Positions 1-6,066 of a DNA stretch of 6,066 nucleotides are shown piece after piece (position 1 is the stretch's first letter; each line of letters starts with the position of its first letter). The position numbers and the translations under genes are program-made. Source of the DNA: Hydrogenothermaceae bacterium (lineage in GTDB: Bacteria; Aquificota; Aquificia; Aquificales; Hydrogenothermaceae); NCBI GenBank assembly GCA_027052485.1, contig JALUFA010000023.1, positions 1 through 6,066 of the forward strand. Direction: 5' to 3'. Under the pieces are notes generated by a model. It did no database searches and was not told the DNA's origin. It saw only the letters and a list, made by a program, of their open reading frames with translations.

Positions 1-38
1 GGCTTACATCTTTAATATCTCTATGCTTTATACGTTTT

Positions 39-43
39 AGGAG
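39..43 (+). promoter_or_regulatory. Ribosome binding site of the acyl-CoA synthetase gene
   Basis: AGGAG lies 7 bases before the ATG at 51. An in-frame TAA at 48-50 directly abuts this ATG, so the protein cannot extend upstream; together these fix the start. The same block, TTTTAGGAG followed by 7 bases and ATG, precedes purL. The remaining bases 1-50 have stops in all three plus frames (13-15, 38-40, 48-50). They could be the tail of an upstream gene or a leader, but too little is visible to say. I see no good -10/-35 pair there. Confidence 0.8.
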
Positions 44-50
44 TGTTTAA

Positions 51-1607
51 ATGGCAGACTATCCATTTAATAACTTTTACGAAGTTATAGAAAGAAACGC
101 AAAAAAGTTTAAAAAGAAGGCAGTTTTATTTGAAGACAAAACAAAAATATCCCATATAAAGCTAAAAGAGCTAGTTGACTCGTTTGCTAAATACCTTGAG
201 GTTAATGGCGTAAGCAAGGGGGATAAAGTTTCTATTCTAATGACAAACTCTAAAGAGTTTATTATTGCTTTTATAGCCATAGGAAAACTAGGGGCTGTTC
301 CTGTTCCAATAAACACATTTTTAAAAAGGCATGAGATTGAGTATATCCTTGAAAATAGCAATTCTAAACTGCTGATAACTCAGGGAAAGTTTGCAAAGGA
401 ACTGGATGGCATTTTAGATGAGATACCAAAGCTAGAAAAGATTATCTGGTCTGGAGACTATCCTCCCCTTGATGAGAAAAATCTGTCCTTTGAAGAAGGT
501 TTAACCCTTAAGGATTTCGAGCATATAAAACCTAAGGCAAACTTGGATGATGTTGCAGTTATCATTTACACCTCAGGAACAACAGGGAAACCTAAAGGTG
601 TGATGCTTTCTTATAAAAACCTTTTTTCAAACATCATAAACATAACAAAGGCTGTTGATATTTCCCATAAGGATAGATTTATCGTTTATCTTCCAATGTT
701 TCATACGTTTACCCTTACAGCGACGGTACTGCTTCCCTTATATATAGGGGCATCTATCGTTATTATCAAATCAATTTTCCCATTTTCAAACATTCTAAAA
801 CAGGTGCTCCTTAAAAGGGTAACCATCTTTATGGGAGTTCCTGAGGTTTATAATGCCTTATCAAAAGCTAAGCTTCCATGGTACTTTATGTGGTTTAACA
901 GATTAAGAGCCTTTGTCTCAGGTGGAGCTCCTTTATCGGAAGCTACTTTAAAAAGAATGAAAGATAAATTCCCAAAGGTGCCTCTGTTAGAGGGATACGG
1001 TCTTTCTGAAGCCTCTCCTGTTGTATCAGTAAACAGACCAGAAAAACAAAAACCCCTGTCAGTTGGTCCTCCGTTGCCTGATTATCAGGTAAAAATCGTT
1101 GATGATGAGCTTGTGGAACTTCCAGTTGGGAAAGTTGGGGAGATAATTGTAAAAGGCGATAACGTAATGAAAGGCTACTATAAGAACCCAGAGGCTACGG
1201 AGCAAACCGTTATAAATGGTTGGTTGTTAACTGGAGATTTAGGCTACGTGGATGAGGATGGATTTTTATACATTGTTGATAGGAAAAAAGACCTCATCAT
1301 CTCAAAAGGGATAAACATATATCCTCGTGAGATTGAAGAGGAACTTATGAAACATCCAGCTGTTGAACTTGTCGCCGTTATTGGGAAAAAAGATGAAGTT
1401 CATGGAGAGATACCTGTTGCTTTCGTTCAGCTAAAAGAAGGGGAAAAGGTTTCTGAAAGCGAATTGAAAAAATTTTTAAAAGATAAACTGGCAAACTACA
1501 AGATACCAAGGCACTTTTACTTTTTGGAAGAACTTCCTAAAAATGCTACTGGCAAAGTATTAAAAAGAGTTCTCAGGGAAAAACTTAGGAAAGGAGAGTT
1601 TGATTAG
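51..1607 (+). CDS. AMP-forming acyl-CoA synthetase (FadD-like acid-CoA ligase)
   Basis: This 518-residue protein belongs to the ANL adenylate-forming superfamily. Such enzymes activate a carboxylic acid with ATP to an acyl-AMP and then transfer the acyl group to CoA in the cytoplasm or at the inner membrane face. All core motifs are visible: the phosphate-binding loop YTSGTTGKPKG (residues 173-183), YLPMFHTF (213-220), GYGLSEASP (315-323), the TGD motif with its Asp at 396, the hinge region RKKDLIISKG (411-420), and the C-terminal catalytic Lys in NATGK (Lys502). The large N-terminal domain spans about 1-405 and the mobile C-terminal domain about 425-510. The length is typical for medium/long-chain acyl-CoA ligases, and there is no signal peptide or fused carrier domain. 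The chain-length or substrate specificity cannot be read from the sequence, so 'long-chain fatty acid' would be a guess. Its stop codon overlaps that of the convergent hyuA. No partner gene on its own strand is visible. Confidence 0.93.
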   Translation: MADYPFNNFYEVIERNAKKFKKKAVLFEDKTKISHIKLKELVDSFAKYLEVNGVSKGDKVSILMTNSKEFIIAFIAIGKLGAVPVPINTFLKRHEIEYILENSNSKLLITQGKFAKELDGILDEIPKLEKIIWSGDYPPLDEKNLSFEEGLTLKDFEHIKPKANLDDVAVIIYTSGTTGKPKGVMLSYKNLFSNIINITKAVDISHKDRFIVYLPMFHTFTLTATVLLPLYIGASIVIIKSIFPFSNILKQVLLKRVTIFMGVPEVYNALSKAKLPWYFMWFNRLRAFVSGGAPLSEATLKRMKDKFPKVPLLEGYGLSEASPVVSVNRPEKQKPLSVGPPLPDYQVKIVDDELVELPVGKVGEIIVKGDNVMKGYYKNPEATEQTVINGWLLTGDLGYVDEDGFLYIVDRKKDLIISKGINIYPREIEEELMKHPAVELVAVIGKKDEVHGEIPVAFVQLKEGEKVSESELKKFLKDKLANYKIPRHFYFLEELPKNATGKVLKRVLREKLRKGEFD

Positions 1608-3568
1608 TACGAGATTATAAGGTTTTTGTACTTATCTACGGTAGCTTTTGCAAAAGGAGGAACAACGATAGTAGAACTGTACTCAACGATAATGGCGCTA
1701 CCGTTTATCTCATTACCAGGTAGAAGTTTATCTCTATCATAAACTTTAGTTTTATAAGGTTTCCCATCAAAGATAACTTCTCTCTCAAATAGAAGAGCTT
1801 CTTCAAGAGGGGTTTTGCCACGAAACTCAAAAGTAGGAATGTTTGGCTTTCTTCTTTCTACAGAAGCCTTTAATCGTATATTTACAACTTCAACTTGTTT
1901 ATTAGGATTTTTGTACCCATACACCTTTTCATGGGTTTGGTGGAAGTTGTGAATAAAGTCTTTCGTAAATGGAATTGTGAGCTCGTAAGATTGTCCCTTG
2001 TATCTTACATCTAAGAATCTTTCAAACTTTATGTCTGCTTTTGTGAATCCCTCTGCTTGCATTTCATCTACACTCTTCTTTTCTAGAATTTGGAACATTT
2101 CAAAGAGAGTCTTATAGCTTGTTGTGTTTTCCTGAAGGACTGTTAGAGAGTAATCTTTAACAATATCTGCCATTAGCATACCTAATGCTGACAGTGTACC
2201 TGGATTAGGAGACACTAGTACCCGTGGAATTTCAAGCATCTTGGCTAGAAATACAGCATGGAGACCTCCGGCTCCTCCAAATGAAAAAAGGATAAATTCC
2301 TTAGGATTGTACCCCTTTTCTACAGAAATCTTTCTTAACGCCCTTTCCATTTTTGTGTTTGCTACTTCAAGTATACCTTCTGCAAACTCTACTGGGGACA
2401 AGCCTATCTGCTCTGCTATCTGGGTAAAAATCTTTTTAACCCTATCTGGGTAAAGTTTCATCTTACCGCCAAGGAAAAACTCAGGAATGAGTCTACCTAA
2501 GAAAAGGTTCGCATCTGTAACGGTTGGTCTTTCTCCTTTTCCATAGCATATTGGGCCTGGGTCTGCTCCTGCACTCTCTGGGCCTACCTGTAAGGCTCCA
2601 CCCTTATCTATATATGCTATAGACCCTCCACCAGCACCAACGGTGTGTATATCTATCATTGGAACCTTTACAGGAAAACCTTCTATGTAAGACTCTGTTG
2701 AGATAGATGGCTGTCGGTCTATTAGAGAAACGTCTGTAGATGTTCCTCCCATATCAAAGGTTATCAGTTTTTCATATCCTGCTAGCTTTCCAATATATAA
2801 AGCCCCTACTACCCCTCCAGCTGGTCCTGAGAGGATTGTTCTAACTGGTTGTCTTTTTACAACATCCGGTGATATTATTCCCCCGTTAGACTGGATTATC
2901 TTTAGTGTATCCTGGGGTTTTATGTTTTCTTCTAAAAAGTTTATATAGGAGTACATCTTAGGCATAACATAGCTGTTTATCACAGTTGTGGAAGACCTTT
3001 CGTACTCTCTAAACTCGGGCACTATCTCACTGGAGATAGACACAAAAAACCCTTCCTTTTCAAACCTCTCTTTTACTTTTTTCTCATGAATTGGATTTTG
3101 GAAGGAAAATAAGAATGATACTGCTACCGCCTCAAACTCTTCTTCTTTTAAAGTTTTTACAAGTCTTTCTAGTTCTTCTTTGGATAGGTCTTTTATAATC
3201 TCTCCTAAAGAATTTACTCTACAGTCAAGCCCAAAAGACTTTTCTACTAAAGGTTTAGGTTTTTTGTAATATAGATTATAAAGCTGGGCTCTGTTTTGGC
3301 GGCCAATGTAAATGATATCTTCAAATCCCTTGTTTGTTATGAAGGCGGTTTTAGCTCCTTTTCTTTCCAAAACTGCGTTTGTAGCTACCGTTGAACCGTG
3401 GGTAATATTTAAGGTTTGGTTATTCCCTATCTCCTTGAGCCCCTTTAAAACTGCAACTGCCGGATTATGGGGAGTAGAAAGGGTCTTGTAGAGACCCCAG
3501 TTTCCCTTTTCATCCAGGTAAACAAAGTCTGTAAATGTTCCTCCTGTATCTACTCCAACAATTAACAT
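1604..3568 (-). CDS. hyuA: Hydantoinase/oxoprolinase family protein, subunit A type (HyuA)
   Basis: This 654-residue protein matches the HyuA / N-methylhydantoinase A family, which has an actin-like ATPase fold and also includes the beta subunit of acetone carboxylase and the N-terminal half of eukaryotic 5-oxoprolinase. Family members couple ATP hydrolysis to opening cyclic amides such as hydantoins or 5-oxoproline, or to carboxylation. Visible motifs are DTGGTFTD (7-14), HGSTVATNAV (57-66), SGPAGGVVGA (247-256), FDMGGTSTDVSL (271-282), TVGAGGGS (309-316), ESAGADPGPICYGKG (331-345), TVTDANLFLGR (349-359), FGGAGGLHA (430-438) and the C-terminal DVRYKGQSYEL (520-530). Length and order are normal and no conserved block is missing. 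The start gives the classic N-terminus MLIVGVDTGG. It lies 9 bp after purL, in the same reading frame, with a weak ribosome site. The usual partner HyuB does not follow, because the next gene is convergent. The substrate is unknown; the length and N-terminus favour HyuA over acetone carboxylase. Confidence 0.9.
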   Translation of the reverse strand: MLIVGVDTGGTFTDFVYLDEKGNWGLYKTLSTPHNPAVAVLKGLKEIGNNQTLNITHGSTVATNAVLERKGAKTAFITNKGFEDIIYIGRQNRAQLYNLYYKKPKPLVEKSFGLDCRVNSLGEIIKDLSKEELERLVKTLKEEEFEAVAVSFLFSFQNPIHEKKVKERFEKEGFFVSISSEIVPEFREYERSSTTVINSYVMPKMYSYINFLEENIKPQDTLKIIQSNGGIISPDVVKRQPVRTILSGPAGGVVGALYIGKLAGYEKLITFDMGGTSTDVSLIDRQPSISTESYIEGFPVKVPMIDIHTVGAGGGSIAYIDKGGALQVGPESAGADPGPICYGKGERPTVTDANLFLGRLIPEFFLGGKMKLYPDRVKKIFTQIAEQIGLSPVEFAEGILEVANTKMERALRKISVEKGYNPKEFILFSFGGAGGLHAVFLAKMLEIPRVLVSPNPGTLSALGMLMADIVKDYSLTVLQENTTSYKTLFEMFQILEKKSVDEMQAEGFTKADIKFERFLDVRYKGQSYELTIPFTKDFIHNFHQTHEKVYGYKNPNKQVEVVNIRLKASVERRKPNIPTFEFRGKTPLEEALLFEREVIFDGKPYKTKVYDRDKLLPGNEINGSAIIVEYSSTIVVPPFAKATVDKYKNLIISY

Positions 3569-3575
3569 GTTATTT

Positions 3576-3579
3576 CTCT
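3576..3579 (-). promoter_or_regulatory. Weak ribosome binding site of hyuA overlapping the purL stop
   Basis: On the minus strand AGAG sits 7 bases before the hyuA ATG and overlaps the last two bases of the purL TAG (3578-3580). It is clearly poorer than the AGGAG sites of the other two genes. With the 9 bp spacing this suggests that ribosomes finishing purL re-initiate on hyuA, so hyuA output would follow purL translation. The coupling is inferred. Confidence 0.5.
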
Positions 3580-5833
3580 AATCTAGTAGGTTCTTTAAAC
3601 TTCCTTCCCAGAGAGTTTTAAAGTTTTCTATATCTTCCTCAACTTCTTGATTTCCAACTTTTAGTTTCAGTTTGCCATCATCAGTGGTTTTACCTATTAC
3701 TTTAAATCCTAGACCTAGCTCTTTTGCCTTTTGCTGTAAATCCTTTATATTCTCTGGACTTGCTGAGATTACAACAATACTTCTCATCTCATCAAAAAGC
3801 TCAAAGTCAGGTCTATGGCTTGTTTTTATATTTATATCTAGGCCTAAACTCTTTTCCTCTTGGAAAGCAGGCTCAAGTATGGCAGTTATCAGACCTCCAT
3901 CTGATACATCGTGGGCTGATTTGATCTTTTCCTTATTTTTCCTAATAAACTGTGATAGCTTTAGTTCTGTATCTAAATCTATCGGTGGGATGTCTCCGGC
4001 TACAACTCCATGAACTTCTTTTAAGTACTCACTACCGTTTACCGTTGGAGGTTTATCAACATCGCCTATGATGGCAATCACATCTCCAACATCCTGATAA
4101 AAGCTTGGGATAGCATCCTCCGGTTTATCTAAAACGCCAACCGCTACAACAACAGGTGTTGGGTAAACGTTTATCCTTTTATCTGGCAGTACGGTTTCAT
4201 TGTATAAGGATACGTTTCCTCCAACTACCGGCGTGTTTAACTTTTTGCAAGCATCAGCCATTCCTTTTGTTGCCTGTTCGAACTGCCACATTATCTCTGG
4301 ATTTTCAGGATTTCCCCAGTTTAAACAGTCAGTTATGGCAAGGGGTTTTGCTCCCGACACATAAACATTTCTAACAGCTTCGGCTACTACTCTTTTACCT
4401 CCCTCATAAGGGTTTAGGTAGACCCATCTTCCGTTTCCGTCTGATGAAATGGCAACAGCTTTTTCACTATTTATTTCCGGTTTTACAGCCCACTTAACCC
4501 GTAAAATGGCTGCATCACTGCCGGGCTTTACAACTGTATTTATACCAACTTCGTGGTCGTACTGTCTGTAAATCCAGTCTTTTTTTGCAATTGTTGGAGA
4601 TAATAAAACTTTTTTTATAGCCTCTTTAAGGTCAACTTCTGGTAAGTTTTCTTGATTAAACTTTTTAGTTTCTTTCAGATACTCAGGTTCTTTTCTTGGT
4701 CTGTTATAAACGGGGGCATCGTCTACTATAGCCGAGATTGGTAAGTCTACAATCTTTTCTCCCTTGTAAAAAACTTCCATTCTGTTTGTGTCTGTTGTTT
4801 CTCCTATTACTGCAGCCTCAAGTCCATACCACTTTGCAAGCTTTAGTACTTCATCTACCTTATCCTCATCAACGGCGTAAAGCATCCTTTCCTGAGACTC
4901 TGATAGTAATATCTCGTAGGGGGTCATTCCTTCTTCTCTTAGGGGAACATTTTCTAAGTATACCCTTACCCCCATTCCAGATTTTGCCCCAAGCTCTGAA
5001 GTTGAACCGGCAAGCCCTGCTGCTCCAAAGTCTTGACACCCCTCTATTAGTCCTTTTTGCATTACATCTAAAGTGCACTCAACAAGTCTTTTGCCAAAAA
5101 ACGGGTCTCCTATCTGAACGTTTGGTCTCTTATCCTCTGTCTCTTCTGAAAACTCAGCCGATGCCATTGTAGCCCCGTGTATACCGTCTCTCCCTGTTGC
5201 GGAACCAACCATCACCATTTTTTGACCTACTTTTGTGGCACGGGCTCTATACATCTTGTCTTTTTCTAATATCCCAAGGCAGAATGCGTTTACCAACGGG
5301 TTTCCTGCGTAAACTTCATCAAAAATAGCCTCACCACCTATGGTAGGGACACCTATACAGTTTCCGTAAAAACCTATTCCTTTTACCACACCTTGGGCTA
5401 TTGGTTTTGCATCTTTTATATGTTTTCTATTTTTATCATTCCTCGGGTCTCCAAATCTGAGACTGTCAAAGGCACAAACAGGCCTTGCTCCCATAGATAA
5501 AACATCTCTAATGATGCCTCCAACTCCTGTGGCTGCACCGTGGAAAGGTTCTATATAGGAAGGGTGATTGTGGGATTCAACTTTAAAGGCTACAGCGTAT
5601 TTATCATCAATCTCAACTACCCCTGCATTTTCTCCCGGACCTTGTATAACCCAAGGAGCTTCAGTTGGAAAAACCTTTAAAAATGGTTTCGAAGATTTGT
5701 AGGAACAGTGTTCGCTCCACAAAGCTCCAAATATACCAAGTTCTACTTCATTAGGTTCTCTGCCTATCAGCTCAACAATTCTTTTATACTCTTCAGGTGT
5801 TAATCCATGGGCTGAAAGGATTTTTTCATCCAT
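3578..5833 (-). CDS. purL: Phosphoribosylformylglycinamidine synthase subunit PurL
   Basis: PurL is the synthetase subunit of FGAM synthase. It activates formylglycinamide ribonucleotide with ATP and adds ammonia delivered by the glutaminase PurQ, with PurS as the bridging subunit; this is the fourth step of de novo purine synthesis in the cytoplasm. The 751 residues fit the 'small' PurL of Gram-positive bacteria, archaea and thermophiles, not the ~1300-residue fused proteobacterial enzyme, so separate purS and purQ genes are expected elsewhere. Visible motifs are the active-site His in WSEHCSYKSS (39-48), the nucleotide-binding stretch FKVESHNHPS (83-92), GAATGVGGIIRD (99-110), GSATGRDGIHGATMAS (210-225), QIGDPFFGKRL (240-250), CQDFGAAGL (266-274), ESQERML (312-318), then in the second half-repeat TDCLNWGNPE (501-510), GGNVSLYN (538-545) and HDVSDGGL (641-648). 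Both AIRS-type halves are intact. The start is supported by AGGAG 7 bases upstream. The gene leads directly into hyuA. Confidence 0.98.
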   Translation of the reverse strand: MDEKILSAHGLTPEEYKRIVELIGREPNEVELGIFGALWSEHCSYKSSKPFLKVFPTEAPWVIQGPGENAGVVEIDDKYAVAFKVESHNHPSYIEPFHGAATGVGGIIRDVLSMGARPVCAFDSLRFGDPRNDKNRKHIKDAKPIAQGVVKGIGFYGNCIGVPTIGGEAIFDEVYAGNPLVNAFCLGILEKDKMYRARATKVGQKMVMVGSATGRDGIHGATMASAEFSEETEDKRPNVQIGDPFFGKRLVECTLDVMQKGLIEGCQDFGAAGLAGSTSELGAKSGMGVRVYLENVPLREEGMTPYEILLSESQERMLYAVDEDKVDEVLKLAKWYGLEAAVIGETTDTNRMEVFYKGEKIVDLPISAIVDDAPVYNRPRKEPEYLKETKKFNQENLPEVDLKEAIKKVLLSPTIAKKDWIYRQYDHEVGINTVVKPGSDAAILRVKWAVKPEINSEKAVAISSDGNGRWVYLNPYEGGKRVVAEAVRNVYVSGAKPLAITDCLNWGNPENPEIMWQFEQATKGMADACKKLNTPVVGGNVSLYNETVLPDKRINVYPTPVVVAVGVLDKPEDAIPSFYQDVGDVIAIIGDVDKPPTVNGSEYLKEVHGVVAGDIPPIDLDTELKLSQFIRKNKEKIKSAHDVSDGGLITAILEPAFQEEKSLGLDINIKTSHRPDFELFDEMRSIVVISASPENIKDLQQKAKELGLGFKVIGKTTDDGKLKLKVGNQEVEEDIENFKTLWEGSLKNLLD

Positions 5834-5840
5834 ATATAGG

Positions 5841-5845
5841 CTCCT
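5841..5845 (-). promoter_or_regulatory. Ribosome binding site of purL
   Basis: On the minus strand AGGAG is followed by 7 bases and the ATG at 5833. It sits in the block TTTTAGGAG, identical to that before the gene at 51. It confirms the chosen purL start. Confidence 0.8.
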
Positions 5846-5864
5846 AAAAGTAAAGTTTACATAT

Positions 5865-5870
5865 ATTATA
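5865..5870 (-). promoter_or_regulatory. Possible -10 element of a promoter for purL-hyuA
   Basis: The minus strand has a perfect TATAAT here, which would place transcription initiation about 25 bases before the purL ATG, leaving room for the ribosome site. No recognisable -35 lies 16-18 bases upstream; the nearest TTG-starting hexamer (TTGCGG, 5893-5898) is 22 bases away, inside the upstream gene. In AT-rich DNA such a hexamer can arise by chance. If real, purL and hyuA can be transcribed independently of the upstream membrane-protein gene. Confidence 0.3.
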
Positions 5871-5873
5871 GCT

Positions 5874-6066
5874 TTATAGGACGATAAAAATACCGCAAAC
5901 CATCGTTATTATAAACAGGAAAACGGCTATTCTTTTTGCAAGCTGCTTATTACCAAATGCAAAAACGTACAAAAATTTAAAGTAGCTGTTTGATATAACG
6001 GCTATAAGTAAACCTTTTTTAGCTACTTCAAGCATTGAAGGGTTATTCTTAACCAGCGTTGCCAGA
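5874..6066 (-). CDS. C-terminal end of a membrane protein, probably DUF4010 / MgtC-type (partial)
   Basis: Only the last 63 codons and the TAA stop (5874-5876) are in the window; the gene continues beyond its right edge. The visible piece has a short polar start, then two hydrophobic stretches that look like membrane helices, about visible residues 18-38 and 45-63, separated by the basic loop GNKQLAKR. The motif AVISNSYFK followed by an aromatic/hydrophobic run and the G-x(n)-KR loop resembles the end of DUF4010 proteins, where a 'SNT-x-K' motif is followed by a last helix. DUF4010 often follows an MgtC-like domain in inner-membrane proteins of unknown function. The family assignment comes from recalled pattern similarity in a short fragment and is tentative; the coding status and membrane nature are firmer. 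The stop is 40 bp before purL on the same strand, so the two may share a transcript. No terminator hairpin lies between them. Confidence 0.6.
   Translation of the reverse strand, partial: LATLVKNNPSMLEVAKKGLLIAVISNSYFKFLYVFAFGNKQLAKRIAVFLFIITMVCGIFIVL

Noticed and set aside
4..34. Possible promoter for the plus-strand gene (TTACAT at 4-9 and TATACG at 29-34)
   Set aside because: The -10 matches only 4 of 6 bases and the 19-base spacer is long; in AT-rich DNA this is not distinguishable from chance.
77..361. A 94-codon minus-strand open frame
   Set aside because: It is antisense within the N-terminal part of the intact acyl-CoA synthetase; its Ser/Phe-rich composition is typical of a shadow frame and no family is recognisable.
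1534..1591. Inverted repeat TTCCTAA / TTAGGAA (1534-1540 and 1585-1591) near the end of the acyl-CoA synthetase gene, considered as a terminator for the hyuA transcript
   Set aside because: Only 7 bp of AT-rich stem with a loop of over 40 bases, which is too weak for an intrinsic terminator.
1645..1656. A perfect 12 bp palindrome, CTTTTGCAAAAG, considered as a terminator or operator for the plus-strand gene
   Set aside because: It has no loop, is AT-rich, is not followed by a T-run, and lies within hyuA coding sequence; a chance palindrome is the simpler view.
2241..2453. A 70-codon plus-strand open frame inside hyuA
   Set aside because: It is antisense to conserved HyuA motifs (the FGGAGG region) and has no independent support.
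4869..5078. A 69-codon minus-strand open frame within purL, in another frame
   Set aside because: The region encodes conserved PurL motifs (CQDFGAAGL, ESQERML) in the main frame; the alternative product has no recognisable features.
4738..5172. A 144-codon plus-strand open frame, with others at 3672-4013, 3724-3924 and 4156-4374
   Set aside because: All lie antisense inside the unmistakable purL. Their translations are Leu/Ser/Phe-rich and low in complexity, as expected from the complement of a coding strand, and have no recognisable domain.

Overview
The window is compact, AT-rich bacterial DNA (roughly 35-40% G+C by eye, not counted) holding three complete genes and the 3' end of a fourth. 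Ile and Arg codons lean strongly to ATA and AGA/AGG, and the proteins are rich in Lys, Glu and Ile. Intergenic gaps are tiny. Together these suggest a thermophile, and a member of the Aquificae (a Persephonella- or Sulfurihydrogenibium-like chemolithoautotroph) is my best guess. That is inference from composition and style; no taxonomic marker gene is present.

Layout: on the plus strand, 51-1607 encodes an AMP-forming acyl-CoA synthetase (FadD-like). The rest is a minus-strand run read from right to left. It starts with the C-terminal 63 residues of a membrane protein that resembles the end of DUF4010 / MgtC-type proteins (5874-6066, cut by the window edge). Next is purL (3578-5833), the synthetase subunit of phosphoribosylformylglycinamidine synthase, and then a HyuA-type hydantoinase/oxoprolinase subunit (1604-3568). 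purL and hyuA are 9 bp apart, and hyuA has only a weak ribosome site that overlaps the purL stop codon, so they look co-transcribed and translationally coupled. A perfect TATAAT lies upstream of purL, so purL-hyuA may have its own promoter in addition to any read-through from the membrane-protein gene.

The plus-strand acyl-CoA synthetase gene and hyuA converge and overlap by 4 bp at their stop codons. There is no room between them for a terminator, and I see no convincing hairpin just inside either gene.

Functionally, PurL does the fourth step of purine synthesis and needs PurS and PurQ, neither of which is here. HyuA normally works with HyuB, which is also not adjacent. The acyl-CoA synthetase activates a carboxylic acid whose identity the sequence does not reveal. 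I found no mobile element, CRISPR array, RNA gene or phage signal. This is mostly ordinary housekeeping sequence; the main point of interest is the orphan HyuA tied to PurL.
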